DNA of 64,000 nt, taken from contig NZ_CP007597.1 of NCBI RefSeq assembly GCF_000661955.1, positions 2,708,984 to 2,772,983 of the forward strand. Reading direction: 5' to 3'. Below the pieces are notes generated by a model that was given only the letters and a program-made list of their open reading frames with translations, was not told the origin of the DNA and searched no databases. This document shows positions 8,834 through 17,918 of the stretch, piece by piece. Position 1 is the stretch's first letter; each line of letters starts with the position of its first letter. This DNA is from Stenotrophomonas rhizophila. GTDB taxonomy: Bacteria; Pseudomonadota; Gammaproteobacteria; Xanthomonadales; Xanthomonadaceae. Made by a program: the position numbers and the translations under genes.

Positions 8834-9709
8834 TCAGGCGGCCAAGGACGCCCGATGCACTGCATCGGGCGTCTGCATTTTAAGGGACAGGTGCGGGCGT
8901 TCGGCGTTATAGATCGCCACCGCCTCGGCCACCATCTGGCGCGCCTGCGCCAGGTCTCGAGGCCGATACAGCAGGAACTCACCTTTCAAGATCCCATTCA
9001 CCCGTTCGGCCAGCGCATTCTGGTAGCAGTCGTAGCCGTCAGTCATCGAGCAGGTCACGCCGTGCTTGGCGTGGATCTTTTGGTAGTAGTCCGAGCAATA
9101 TTGGATGCCACGGTCGGAGTGATGGACCAGACGTTGGCGCGTTTTTCGCCCCTTCAACGCCATTTGCAGGGCTTGGGCGACCTGCTCTGTCTGCAACGTG
9201 TCATGCACGCTCCAGCCTACGATCTTGCGTGACCACGCATCGGTAATCAGGCTCAGATAGACGAATTTCCCCTGCGTCGGCAGGTAGGTGATGTCGGCGA
9301 CCCACACCTGCTCGCAGCCGGTGGGTACCACGCGCCCCTCGCCAGCCTTGAGCAGGTTGGGGTGCCGTCGGAAGCGGTGATGGCTGTCGGTTGTCTTGTG
9401 ATATGCGCGCCGCATGGGCACCAGGAGCCGGGCATCACGAAGGACACCAAACAGGCGGTCCCGCCCCATCGCTATCCCCGATTCCTGCAGTGCCGGCCTG
9501 ATCAGACCGTGGAGCTTGCGGGTGCCGATGCGTGGCTGACGGGCCCGATAGCCACCCACCAAGGCGATCGCCCGCGCGCCCTCGACCAGCTGCTGTTGTT
9601 GGCGATGGCCGGCTTTGTAGTACGCCTGCCGACTAATGCCGAAATGTCGGCAAGCCCTTGCCACGCTTAGGCCTTGGAGGCGCCCTTGCGTGAGGACTTG
9701 CCGGAAGGC
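8834..9709 (-). CDS. IS3 family transposase OrfB (made as OrfAB by -1 frameshift)
   Basis: About 291 residues after the frameshift point. Carries the HTH_21/rve layout: CRHFGISRQAYYK near the start, then the DDE catalytic triad in WVADITYLPTQGK (first Asp), HHSDRGIQYCSDYY (second Asp) and NALAERVNGILKGE (Glu). The reading frame lies -1 to orfA. The heptamer A AAA AAG (minus strand, 9715-9709) is in the right phase, giving a fused OrfAB of about 411 residues that carries out cut-out and insertion of the element. Confidence 0.93.
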   Translation of the reverse strand, partial: AFRQVLTQGRLQGLSVARACRHFGISRQAYYKAGHRQQQQLVEGARAIALVGGYRARQPRIGTRKLHGLIRPALQESGIAMGRDRLFGVLRDARLLVPMRRAYHKTTDSHHRFRRHPNLLKAGEGRVVPTGCEQVWVADITYLPTQGKFVYLSLITDAWSRKIVGWSVHDTLQTEQVAQALQMALKGRKTRQRLVHHSDRGIQYCSDYYQKIHAKHGVTCSMTDGYDCYQNALAERVNGILKGEFLLYRPRDLAQARQMVAEAVAIYNAERPHLSLKMQTPDAVHRASLAA

Positions 9710-10068
9710 TTTTTTACGATCCGCACCCCGTAGTCCTCTTTGAGAACATCGACGATGGCTTCGAAAAGCTGCGCTTTCTCGTTGGCTTCCCGCAGTTGCA
9801 CCTGCAAGGCCTTGATCTGTTGTTCCGGCGTCAGCGGCTTGCCCGCCCCGCTTTTGGGTGAAGTGGTCATGGGGGCAGATGATGCACCACCCGACCAATC
9901 CTGCCGACCATGACGGCGAAGCCAGCCAAGCACGGTGCTCCGTCCTTGGATACCGTATCGCTCCTGGGCCTTTTTGTAGGTCAGTTCCCCGCGCTCGACC
10001 TGGTCGACCACCGACAATTTGAAGGCCAGCGAGTAATCCCGCTGGCTGCGCCTGAGTGTTGAATCCAT
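9667..10068 (-). CDS. IS3 family transposase OrfA (DNA-binding)
   Basis: 133 residues. N-terminal helix-turn-helix (YSLAFKLSVVDQVERGELTYKKAQERYGI...STVLGWLRRHG), then a predicted coiled coil (LTPEQQIKALQVQLREANEKAQLFEAIVDVL) that serves as the leucine zipper in IS3 OrfA proteins. OrfA alone binds the ends and generally tempers transposition; the fusion with OrfB is the active enzyme (family knowledge). The start ATG follows a GAGGAA ribosome site. Confidence 0.92.
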   Translation of the reverse strand: MDSTLRRSQRDYSLAFKLSVVDQVERGELTYKKAQERYGIQGRSTVLGWLRRHGRQDWSGGASSAPMTTSPKSGAGKPLTPEQQIKALQVQLREANEKAQLFEAIVDVLKEDYGVRIVKKPSGKSSRKGASKA

Positions 10069-10124
10069 TGAACATTCCTCTTCCTGTGGGAAAAGGTGTC
10101 AACTCAATTCAGGACGGGTCACGC

Positions 10125-10157
10125 AAAAAAGAAAAGCCGCGCAGGGCGCGGCTTTTC
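10125..10157 (-). terminator. Rho-independent terminator of the secDF operon
   Basis: On the minus strand, a perfect 12-bp stem (10131-10142 with 10146-10157, GAAAAGCCGCGC arm) is followed by six T (10130-10125). It lies 24 bp after the secF stop. The insertion sequence's target duplication directly abuts the T-tract. Confidence 0.9.
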
Positions 10158-10180
10158 AGGTGCTTCATGCAGCCGGTGGC

Positions 10181-11158
10181 TTACGGACGACGCTCGAGCG
10201 CCTCGATGTCCTTGGCCTTGGGCAGCAGGTCCTGCTTGGTCACGCGCAGGGCGCCGATGGTCAGCATCGGCACGGCCACCAGGATCGAGGACAGCACCAC
10301 GATCACCGCGCCCACCATGTGGGTTTCGGCCAGGCCTTCCATCGAGGTGCCGCCGTACATGTACAGCGCCAGTGCCGACAGGAAGAACATCACCGCGGTG
10401 ATCACCGTACGCGACAGCGTCTGGTTGATCGAACGGTTCAGCACTTCCAGCGGCTCCACGCGCAGGCTGCGGAAGTTTTCGCGGACGCGGTCGAACACCA
10501 CGATGATGTCGTTGATGGCAAAGCCCATCACCGACAGCAGGCCGGCCAGCACGGTGAGGTCGAACTCGCGGCCGGTGGCCGAGATGTAGGCCACCGTTAC
10601 CAGCAGATCGAACAGCGCCACGATGCTGGCGGTGATCGCGAACTTCCACTCGAAGCGGAACGCGATGTAGATCAGGAAGCCCACCAGCATGAACAGCGTG
10701 GCGTACAGCCCGTTCATCGCCAGGTCCTTGCCGACCTGCGGACCAACGAACTCGTTGCGCTGGATGGTGGCCTGGTTGTCGCTCAGCGAGATCGCCTTGA
10801 CCACCGCAGCGGCGGTGCGCTGGTCACTGGCCGAATTGCCGGTGCCCGGTGCGTGCTCGCCCTGCGGCGCCAGACGGATCAGCAGGTCGGTGTTGCCACC
10901 GAAGCTCTGCACCTGGGCGCCTTCGAAGCCATTGGCTTCGAGCTTGGCGCGGACGTCTTCGACGTCCACCTTGCGCTCGAAACGGGCCTCGATCAGGGTG
11001 CCGCCGGTGAAATCCAGCGCGTAGTTGAAGCCCTTGGTGGCGATCAGTGCGATCGAACCGATGAACAGCAGCAGGGTGACCACCATGGCGGCATGACGCC
11101 ACCGCATGAAGTCGATCTTGGTGTCGTTCGGGAGGATGTGCAGCGGAAACAGTTTCAT
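10181..11158 (-). CDS. secF: Protein translocase subunit SecF
   Basis: 325 residues. MKLFPLHILPNDTKIDFMRWR is the usual start of xanthomonad SecF. TM1 follows, then the SecF signature FNYALDFTGGTLIEARF (about 44-60), a periplasmic loop and five more membrane helices with SVMGFAINDIIVVFDRVREN. With SecD it forms the proton-driven complex that pulls exported proteins through SecYEG at the inner membrane. Lies 16 bp after secD; last gene of the operon. Confidence 0.97.
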   Translation of the reverse strand: MKLFPLHILPNDTKIDFMRWRHAAMVVTLLLFIGSIALIATKGFNYALDFTGGTLIEARFERKVDVEDVRAKLEANGFEGAQVQSFGGNTDLLIRLAPQGEHAPGTGNSASDQRTAAAVVKAISLSDNQATIQRNEFVGPQVGKDLAMNGLYATLFMLVGFLIYIAFRFEWKFAITASIVALFDLLVTVAYISATGREFDLTVLAGLLSVMGFAINDIIVVFDRVRENFRSLRVEPLEVLNRSINQTLSRTVITAVMFFLSALALYMYGGTSMEGLAETHMVGAVIVVLSSILVAVPMLTIGALRVTKQDLLPKAKDIEALERRP

Positions 11159-11174
11159 TGTGCGAGTCGTCCCG

Positions 11175-13028
11175 TCAGATGGCCACGTTCTGGAGCTTCT
11201 TGCGACGGCCGTAGATCAGCGTCGCCAGGGCGCGCGATACGGTGATCGCAGTGAACATCGAGGCGAAAATACCGATGATCATGGTCAGCGCGAAGCCCTT
11301 CAGCGGACCGGTACCGAATGCGTACAGGGCCACGCCGACGATCAGGCCGGTCAGGTTGGCGTCGAGGATGGTGCCGCTGGCGCGGTCGTAACCGGTCACG
11401 ATGGCGGTCTTGCCCGGCATGCCGGCCCGCAGCTCTTCACGGATACGCTCGTTGATCAGGACGTTGGCGTCGACCGACAGGCCCACCGACAACGCCAGAC
11501 CGGCAAAGCCCGGCAGGGTCATGGTGGCACCGAACATCGACATCACCGCCACCACGATCAGCAGGTTGAACAGCATCGCCAGCGAGGTGATCACGCCGAA
11601 CATGCGGTAGTACACGCTGAAGAACACCAGGGTGAACAGGAACGCGTAGACCACGGCGGTAATACCGTTCTGCACGTTCTCGGCACCCAGGCTCGGGCCG
11701 ACCACGCGCTCTTCCACGAAGTCCATGGGCGCGGCGAGCGAGCCGGACTTCAGCAGCTTGGCCAGGTCTTCGGCTTCTTTCTTCTCCAGACCGGTGGTCT
11801 GGAAGTTCTTGCCGAACACGCCGTTGATGTTGGCCACCGAGATGACCTCTTCCTTGACGCGGAAGCTGCGCACTTCCTTGCCATCGACCATGGTCACCGT
11901 CGGGATGCGCTCGGTGTAGACCACGGCCATCGGCTTGTTCACGTTGGCGCTGGTGAAGTCGAACATGCGCTGGCCGCCGACGTTGTTCAACGTCACGCTG
12001 ACCGCGGCCGAGCCGTTCTGGTCGGTGGTGGCCTGCGCGGCGACCATCTGGTCACCGGTGACGATCACGCGCTTGTTGAGCAGCACCGGGCCGCCGTTGT
12101 CACGGCGCTGGTAGACCTTGGCTTCCGGCGGGATGCGGCCACTGGCGATGGCGTCCTGCGCGTTGCCGTCGACCACGGCGCGGTATTCCAGCGTCGCGGT
12201 GGCACCGATCATGCGCTTGGCTTCGGCGGTGTCCTGCACGCCCGGCAGCTGCACCACCACGCGGTCGGCACCCTGGCGCTGGATGATCGGCTCGGCCACA
12301 CCCAGCTGGTTGACGCGGTTGCGCAGCGTATTGATGTTCTGCTCGATCGCCCCGTTGGCGATCTGGTTCAGCTCGGTTTCCGGCACGGTGATGGCGATGC
12401 GGTTGCCGGTGACGTTGTAGCCCAGGGTGGGCTGCGCCTTGGCCATCACATCACGCGCCTTGGTGACCGCTTCTTCGCCGGCCGACGGGCTGATGGTGGC
12501 CACGATGCTGTTGTCCGGGCGACGCTCCACCGACTGGTAAGCCACGCGGGCATCACGCAGGCTGGTCCGCACGTCTTCGGCGTAGGCATCCAGGCGCTTG
12601 TCCAGCGCAGCCTTCTGGTCGACCTGCAGCACGAAGTGCACACCGCCCTGCAGATCCAGGCCCAGCACCATCGGGCGACCGCCCAGCTTGGCCAGCCAGT
12701 CCGGCACGGTCGAGGCCAGGTTCAGGGCCACCACGTAGTTTTCGCCCACGCTGTCGCGCAGCGTGTCGCTGGCGGCGGCCTGTGCCTGCAGGTCCGGCAG
12801 GCGGACGATCAGGCTGTCGCCTTCCTTTTCCGCGCCCATGGTGGCGATACCGGCCTTCTTGAGGTCGGCCAGCACCTGGTCACGCAGCGCGTCGTCGATC
12901 TGGCCGCCACGGTTGGCGGTGATCTGGACGGCCGGGTCCTTCTGATAGACGTTGGGCAGCGCGTACAGGGTACTGAGCGCCAGCACGATCAGGATGAGGA
13001 AATACTTCCAGCGTGGAAATTCGAGCAT
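11175..13028 (-). CDS. secD: Protein translocase subunit SecD
   Basis: 617 residues. TM1 near the N-terminus (YFLILIVLALSTLYALPNVYQ), then a large periplasmic domain including VLGLDLQGGVHFVLQVD, and the C-terminal five-helix SecD/SecF bundle with LSVGLSVDANVLINERIREEL. Partner of SecF in the Sec export motor. The 60-bp gap from yajC and 16 bp to secF indicate co-transcription. Confidence 0.97.
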   Translation of the reverse strand: MLEFPRWKYFLILIVLALSTLYALPNVYQKDPAVQITANRGGQIDDALRDQVLADLKKAGIATMGAEKEGDSLIVRLPDLQAQAAASDTLRDSVGENYVVALNLASTVPDWLAKLGGRPMVLGLDLQGGVHFVLQVDQKAALDKRLDAYAEDVRTSLRDARVAYQSVERRPDNSIVATISPSAGEEAVTKARDVMAKAQPTLGYNVTGNRIAITVPETELNQIANGAIEQNINTLRNRVNQLGVAEPIIQRQGADRVVVQLPGVQDTAEAKRMIGATATLEYRAVVDGNAQDAIASGRIPPEAKVYQRRDNGGPVLLNKRVIVTGDQMVAAQATTDQNGSAAVSVTLNNVGGQRMFDFTSANVNKPMAVVYTERIPTVTMVDGKEVRSFRVKEEVISVANINGVFGKNFQTTGLEKKEAEDLAKLLKSGSLAAPMDFVEERVVGPSLGAENVQNGITAVVYAFLFTLVFFSVYYRMFGVITSLAMLFNLLIVVAVMSMFGATMTLPGFAGLALSVGLSVDANVLINERIREELRAGMPGKTAIVTGYDRASGTILDANLTGLIVGVALYAFGTGPLKGFALTMIIGIFASMFTAITVSRALATLIYGRRKKLQNVAI

Positions 13029-13088
13029 TGCTTGGGTCCCGCGCGGCGCCCATCCCGGCGCCGCGGTTGTGCTTCGGAAAGGAGTGGC

Positions 13089-13436
13089 TTAGTTGGCCGA
13101 CTTCAGCGTGCCGGTGGGCAGCACGTTGCCCACGGCGCCCTTCTGCACGCGGATGCGCACGTTGTCAGCCACTTCCAGGGTGATGAAGTTGTCGCCGATG
13201 TCGGTGACCGTGCCGGCGATGCCGCCGTTGGTCAGCACTTCGTCGCCGCGCTTGATCTTCTCCAGCATCGCCTTGTGTTCCTTCTGGCGCTTCATCTGCG
13301 GGCGGATCATCAGGAAGTACATGATCGCGATCAGGATGATCGGGAACAGCAGCGTGGTCAGACCCATGCCGCCCTGCGGCGAGCCGCCGGCAGCTTGGGC
13401 GTGGGCGGCGGGAATCAGGAAAGCGATCAGGTTCAT
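13089..13436 (-). CDS. yajC: Preprotein translocase accessory subunit YajC
   Basis: 115 residues starting at the ATG at 13436 (MNLIAFLIPAAHAQ); longer in-frame extensions upstream are not YajC-like. One transmembrane helix (LLFPIILIAIMYFLMIRPQ), followed by the conserved soluble part KRGDEVLTNGGIAGTVTDIGD. It associates with SecDF at the inner membrane. Third gene of queA-tgt-yajC-secD-secF; 151 bp separate it from tgt. Confidence 0.95.
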   Translation of the reverse strand: MNLIAFLIPAAHAQAAGGSPQGGMGLTTLLFPIILIAIMYFLMIRPQMKRQKEHKAMLEKIKRGDEVLTNGGIAGTVTDIGDNFITLEVADNVRIRVQKGAVGNVLPTGTLKSAN

Positions 13437-13587
13437 CTTGTGTCCTTGGGTTGGGAGGCGCCCCGCCCAGGTGGGCCGGGGAGTCGCCGCGAAACGGGGG
13501 TCAGCCACGAAGTATGCCATGGCCCCGGGAGTTCGTCCTTGGGCCGTTTGGCAGGGTTTGCGCGCTGATTTGGACTGCGTGCGGCCC

Positions 13588-14718
13588 TTACAACGCCGGC
13601 GTGGCCATGCCACGGGCCGCGTAGAAGGACTCACGGAAGGCGGCAAAGGTTCCCGCCTCGATGGCCGCGCGCATGTCGGCCATCAGCTTTTCGTAGTAAT
13701 ACAGGTTGTGGATGGTGCCCAGCATCGGGGCCAGCATTTCGTTGCAGCGGTCCAGGTGGCGCAGATAGGAACGCGTGTAGCCACTGGTGCAGGCGTGGCA
13801 GCCGCAGCCCGGCTCGATGGTGTCCATATCGCGCTGGTAGCGCGCGTTGCGGATGCGGATGGTGCCGGCCGAGGTGAAATAGTGGCCGTTGCGGGCGTTG
13901 CGGGTGGGCATCACGCAATCGAACATGTCCACGCCACGGGCGACGCCTTCGACCAGATCTTCCGGGCGCCCCACGCCCATCAGGTAGCGCGGGCGGTCGG
14001 CGGGCAGGATCGGGTGCATGTGGTCGAGCATGGCGTTGCGCTCGTGCTCGGGCTCGCCCACGGCCAGCCCGCCGATGGCGTAGCCGTCGAAGCCGATCTT
14101 CTGCAGGCCCTCGGCCGACTGGCTGCGCAGGTCGTGGTGGACCCCGCCCTGGACGATGCCGAACAGCGCGGCGTCGTTGCCCAGTTCGTCATGCGCGTTG
14201 CGGCTGCGCTGGGCCCAGCGCAGGCTCAGCTCCATCGAGGTGCGCGCCACCGGCTCGGTGGCCGGGTACGGGGTGCACTCGTCGAAGATCATCACCACGT
14301 CCGAATCGAGCACCTTCTGGATGCGCATGCTCTCTTCCGGCCCGAGGAAGACGCGTGCGCCGTCGTTGGGCGAGGAGAAGGTGACGCCCTGTTCGGTGAT
14401 CTTGCGGCGATGGGCCAGCGAGAACACCTGGAAACCGCCCGAATCGGTCAGGATCGGGCCATCCCAGCGCGCGAAGCCGTGCAGGCCGCCGTGGTCGGCG
14501 ATGACGTCCAGGCCCGGCCGCAGGTACAGGTGGAAGGTGTTGCCCAGGATGATTTCCGCGCCCAGCGCCCGGATCTGCTCCGGCAGGATGCCCTTGACCG
14601 AGCCATAGGTGCCCACCGGCATGAAGGCCGGGGTTTCCACGGTGCCACGGGGGAAGGTCAGGCGGCCCCGGCGGGCACGGCCGTCGGTGGTCTGGAGCTG
14701 GAACTGGAGTCGGGACAT
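13588..14718 (-). CDS. tgt: tRNA-guanine transglycosylase (queuine/preQ1 exchange)
   Basis: 376 residues from the ATG at 14718; a TTG six codons upstream (14736) is a less likely start. Exchanges guanine-34 for preQ1 in GUN-anticodon tRNAs. Catalytic segments are visible: [14 protein letters not shown] with the first Asp, [13 protein letters not shown] with the nucleophilic Asp region, and the zinc site CGCHAC...CNEML...H near the C-terminus. Length equals the E. coli enzyme. Its product is the substrate for QueA, encoded just upstream. Confidence 0.97.
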   Translation of the reverse strand: MSRLQFQLQTTDGRARRGRLTFPRGTVETPAFMPVGTYGSVKGILPEQIRALGAEIILGNTFHLYLRPGLDVIADHGGLHGFARWDGPILTDSGGFQVFSLAHRRKITEQGVTFSSPNDGARVFLGPEESMRIQKVLDSDVVMIFDECTPYPATEPVARTSMELSLRWAQRSRNAHDELGNDAALFGIVQGGVHHDLRSQSAEGLQKIGFDGYAIGGLAVGEPEHERNAMLDHMHPILPADRPRYLMGVGRPEDLVEGVARGVDMFDCVMPTRNARNGHYFTSAGTIRIRNARYQRDMDTIEPGCGCHACTSGYTRSYLRHLDRCNEMLAPMLGTIHNLYYYEKLMADMRAAIEAGTFAAFRESFYAARGMATPAL

Positions 14719-14802
14719 GGAGCGGGATTCGGGCAAATAATTGCCGATTATCGCCGAAAACCGGCCGACATGGCCGGACGGGCACGGATCGACCCGCCAA
14801 CC

Positions 14803-14895
14803 GTACCGGCCAACGGCCGGTACCTACCCAAACGCGTGGACCCGGCCGTTGGCCGGCGACCCACCCACCGACGTAGAGCGGACCGTTGGTCGGCT
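14803..14895. repeat. GTAG palindromes between tgt and queA
   Basis: Two units: 14803-14827 (minus orientation, GTACCGGCC/GGCCGGTAC arms) and 14873-14895 (+, GTAGAGCGGACC... arms). A partial inverted repeat CCGGCC/GGCCGG lies between them. They fill most of the tgt-queA gap inside the operon, where they could fold in the mRNA. Confidence 0.7.
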
Positions 14896-14919
14896 GCCCG
14901 TCGGTCGGCTGCCCTCAAT

Positions 14920-15984
14920 TCACGCCTGCGGGAACAACAACATCGCGTCGCCATAGCTGAAGAACCGGTACTTCTCCGCGATGGCGGCCCGGTAGGCCTC
15001 GAACACCCGCGCCTGGCCGGCAAACGCCGAAATCATCATCAGCAAGGTGCTTTCCGGCAGATGGAAGTTGGTCACCATCGCGTCCACGCTGCGGATCCGG
15101 TAACCCGGGGTGATGAAGATCTGGGTCTCGCCGGCATACGGCAGCAGTTCGCCGTCGTGCATCGCGCTTTCCAGCGCGCGCACTACCGTGGTGCCCACCC
15201 CGATCACCCGCCCACCGGCGGCCCGGGTGCGGCGGACCTGCTGGACCAGCTCGGCGCCCACGTTCAGCCATTCGCGGTGCATCACATGGTCGGTCAGGTC
15301 GTCCACCCGCACCGGCTGGAAGGTGCCGGCGCCCACGTGCAGGGTCACATGGCCGAAATCGACCCCTTTGTCCTTCAAGGCCGCCAGCAGCGCTTCGTCG
15401 AAATGCAGGCCGGCGGTCGGCGCGGCCACCGCGCCCACTTCCCGCGCGAACACGGTCTGGTAGCGCTCGCGGTCGTCCAGCCCCGGCTCACGCTGGATGT
15501 AAGGCGGCAACGGCAGCCGCCCGGCATGCAGCAGCCACTGCTCCAGTGCCTCGGGCACGTGGAACTGCAGCACATAGAACTCGCCATCGCGCCCCAGCAC
15601 CTCCGCCTCGCCGCCCGCGTCCAGCGCGATCCGGCTGCCGGGCTTGGGCGACTTGCTCGCGCCCACCTGGGCACGGGCCTGCTGCGCGCCCAGCAGGCGC
15701 TCGATCAGGATTTCGACGCGGCCGCCACTGGCCTTCTGCCCGAACAGGCGCGCGGGGATCACGCGGGTGTCGTTGAACACCAGCAGATCACCCGGGTTGA
15801 GCAGGTCCGGCAGGTCGCGCACGTGGCGGTGATCGAAGGCGGCCGGCGCCTGCGGCACCAGCATCAGGCGGCTGGCGGAGCGTTCGGCCAGGGGCGCCTG
15901 GGCAATCAGCTCGGGCGGCAGTTCGTAGTTGAAATCGGACTTCTTCAAGGCAGCGCACGGCAACGTGTAGGCAATGTCGGCCAT
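14920..15984 (-). CDS. queA: S-adenosylmethionine:tRNA ribosyltransferase-isomerase
   Basis: 354 residues from the ATG at 15984. A TTG at 15948 (LKKSDFNYELPPELIAQAPL) matches where most QueA proteins begin and is a real alternative (342 residues); no clear ribosome site decides between them. QueA moves the ribosyl part of SAM onto preQ1-tRNA to make epoxyqueuosine. Typical segments: LVFNDTRVIPARLFG, VGAVAAPTAGLHFD, HVTLHVGAGTFQPV and TNFHLPESTLLMMISAFAG. First gene of the operon. Confidence 0.95.
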   Translation of the reverse strand: MADIAYTLPCAALKKSDFNYELPPELIAQAPLAERSASRLMLVPQAPAAFDHRHVRDLPDLLNPGDLLVFNDTRVIPARLFGQKASGGRVEILIERLLGAQQARAQVGASKSPKPGSRIALDAGGEAEVLGRDGEFYVLQFHVPEALEQWLLHAGRLPLPPYIQREPGLDDRERYQTVFAREVGAVAAPTAGLHFDEALLAALKDKGVDFGHVTLHVGAGTFQPVRVDDLTDHVMHREWLNVGAELVQQVRRTRAAGGRVIGVGTTVVRALESAMHDGELLPYAGETQIFITPGYRIRSVDAMVTNFHLPESTLLMMISAFAGQARVFEAYRAAIAEKYRFFSYGDAMLLFPQA

Positions 15985-16197
15985 TGTACGACTGGCCCTC
16001 GGTGGCAACGCAGCTTTTACCGAACGTCGCGCAAAATGCTGCTATGCAACAGTTTTTGACGGGGTTATCGCGCGAAAAACCGCGTGATAGCATCAGGCTG
16101 GAAGTCAGATGCACGAGCAGGAATACCCCGAGCGCGCGCGAATAGACGCGCGTTTTGCGTTTTGCGCCGTGCCGCCAATTGTTTCAGGAGATCTGCA

Positions 16198-17694
16198 ATG
16201 AGCTTCATCGAACGCCTCGCCCCCCTTCGCGCCCAGCCCGGCACCCGCCTCACCGCCGGCCTGGATGACGCCACGCTGGAACGCCTGGCCGCTGGCCACC
16301 CGCACCTGGTTGCCGCGATCGACGCTGCCGCCGCCGAATTCGAGCGCGTGCGCGCCGACCTTGGCGCGCTGCTGGCCGCCGACGAACGCGCCCAGATCGA
16401 TGCGATGCAGGACGGTTTCGTCAATTTCTATGCCGACGATGCGGTGACCCCGTATGTCGCCCTCGCCGCCCGCGGCTCCTGGGTGGTCACCCTGAAGGGT
16501 GCGGTGCTGTATGACGCCGGCGGCTACGGCATGCTCGGTTTCGGGCATACCCCCGAGGCCGTGATGGAGGCGATGGCCGCCCCGCAGGTGATGGCCAACG
16601 TGATGACGCCCAGCCTGTCACAGCAGCGCTTCATCCAGGCGCTTCGCAAGGAAATCGGCCACCGTCGCGGCGGCTGCCCGTTCAGCCACTTCATGTGCCT
16701 GAACTCCGGCTCCGAGGCGGTCGGCCTGGCCGCGCGCATCGCCGACGTCAACGCCAAGCTGCAGACCGACCCGGGTGCCCGCCATGCCGGCGCGAAGATC
16801 AAGCGGGTGGTGATCAAGGGCAGCTTCCACGGCCGCACCGATCGCCCCGGCCTGTACTCCGATTCCAGCCGCAAGACCTACACCCAGCACCTGGCCAGCT
16901 ACCGCGGCGAAGACAGCGTCATCGCCCTGGCCCCGTACGACGAGGAGGCGCTCAAGCGCGTCTTCGCCGAGGCCGAGCAGAACCGCTGGTTCATCGAAGC
17001 GGTGTTCCTGGAGCCGGTGATGGGCGAAGGCGACCCGGGCCGTTCGGTGCCGCCGTCGTTCTATGCGCTGGCCCGCGAGCTGACCCGCCAGCACGGCAGC
17101 CTGCTGCTGATCGACTCGATCCAGGCTGGCCTGCGTGCGCATGGCGTGCTGTCGCTGGTGGACTACCCCGGGTTCGAGGGCCTGGACGCGCCGGACATGG
17201 AGACCTACTCCAAGGCGCTCAACGCGGCGCAGTTCCCGCTGTCGGTCCTGGCCGTCACCGAACATGCCGCGCAGCTGTACCGCAAGGGCATCTACGGCAA
17301 CACCATGACCTCCAACCCGCGTGCGCTGGACGTGGCCTGCGCCACCCTGTCGCTGCTGACCCCGCAGGTGCGCGACAACATCCGCGTGCGCGGCGAGGAA
17401 GCGGTGCGCAAGCTGGAGCAGCTCAAGAGCGACCTGGGCGGGCTGATCACCAAGGTGCAGGGCACCGGCCTGCTGTTCTCGTGCGAGCTGGCCCCGCAGT
17501 TCAAGTGCTACGGCGCCGGTTCCACCGAGGAATGGCTGCGCAACCACGGTATCAACGTCATCCACGGCGGCGAGAACTCGCTGCGCTTCACCCCGCATTT
17601 CGGCATGGACAGCGAAGAGCTGGACCTGCTGGTGGGCCTGGTGGGCCGGGCGTTGAAGGAAGGCCCGCGCCGGGAGCAGTCGCAGGCGGCGTAA
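16198..17694 (+). CDS. Class III PLP-dependent aminotransferase
   Basis: 498 residues from an ATG preceded by AGGAG (16186-16190). Fold type I class III signatures: a substrate-loop/glycine-rich region (CLNSGSEAVGLAARIA), the cofactor-ring Asp in LLIDSIQAGLRAHG (most relatives have DEVQ/DEIQ), and the likely Schiff-base Lys in METYSKALNAAQFP. TMTSNPRALDVACATL follows. The enzyme is longer than ornithine or acetylornithine aminotransferases (about 400), with about 80 extra N-terminal residues. The substrate cannot be named from sequence alone. It stands alone, divergent from queA. Confidence 0.85.
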   Translation: MSFIERLAPLRAQPGTRLTAGLDDATLERLAAGHPHLVAAIDAAAAEFERVRADLGALLAADERAQIDAMQDGFVNFYADDAVTPYVALAARGSWVVTLKGAVLYDAGGYGMLGFGHTPEAVMEAMAAPQVMANVMTPSLSQQRFIQALRKEIGHRRGGCPFSHFMCLNSGSEAVGLAARIADVNAKLQTDPGARHAGAKIKRVVIKGSFHGRTDRPGLYSDSSRKTYTQHLASYRGEDSVIALAPYDEEALKRVFAEAEQNRWFIEAVFLEPVMGEGDPGRSVPPSFYALARELTRQHGSLLLIDSIQAGLRAHGVLSLVDYPGFEGLDAPDMETYSKALNAAQFPLSVLAVTEHAAQLYRKGIYGNTMTSNPRALDVACATLSLLTPQVRDNIRVRGEEAVRKLEQLKSDLGGLITKVQGTGLLFSCELAPQFKCYGAGSTEEWLRNHGINVIHGGENSLRFTPHFGMDSEELDLLVGLVGRALKEGPRREQSQAA

Positions 17695-17745
17695 GGCCCG
17701 TGGCCGTGCGGGTGTGAACCCGCATGGTCGGTTCCGCGATACGGC

Positions 17746-17768
17746 AGCCGACCAACGGTCGGCTCTAC
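17746..17768 (-). repeat. GTAG palindrome
   Basis: AGCCGACC/GGTCGGCT arms with a GTAG head on the minus strand, in the gap between the aminotransferase and the LOG gene. Member of the same repeat family as 8708-8730. Confidence 0.75.
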
Positions 17769-17782
17769 CGGCGATGGGCCGA

Positions 17783-17880
17783 TTGGCCTCCGCGCCGCGA
17801 ACGCGCGATAATCACCCCCCGCATTCGCGGAACGAACCCCGTCACGAGGCCGGAACATCGGTCATCGGCGGGGCTTTTTC
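17783..17880 (+). promoter_or_regulatory. Possible promoter plus terminator/attenuator ahead of the LOG gene
   Basis: A sigma-70-like pair TTGGCC (17783-17788) and GATAAT (17807-17812) with an 18-bp spacer is followed by a two-part stem: CCCCG 17837-17841 pairs with CGGGG 17869-17873 around an inner GGCCG/CGGTC stem. Five T then follow (17875-17879). This looks like an intrinsic terminator about 40 bp before the LOG start. It may simply end the aminotransferase transcript, or make a short leader RNA of about 60 nt. Confidence 0.4.
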
Positions 17881-17918
17881 GTTTCCGCCGCACCCGTTCC
17901 CGAACACAGGAAGATCCA

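Larger units (their letters stand above)
8784..10121 (-). mobile_element. Complete IS3-family insertion sequence (1338 bp)
   Basis: The ends are imperfect 27-bp inverted repeats: 8784-8810 and 10095-10121 share TGACCCGTCCTG and TTGACACC arms. Both sides are flanked by CGC (8781-8783, 10122-10124), a 3-bp target duplication typical of IS3. It contains orfA and orfB in -1 relation with an A6G slippery site. Both frames are intact, so it may still be active. It is inserted immediately after the T-tract of the secF terminator. Confidence 0.95.
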
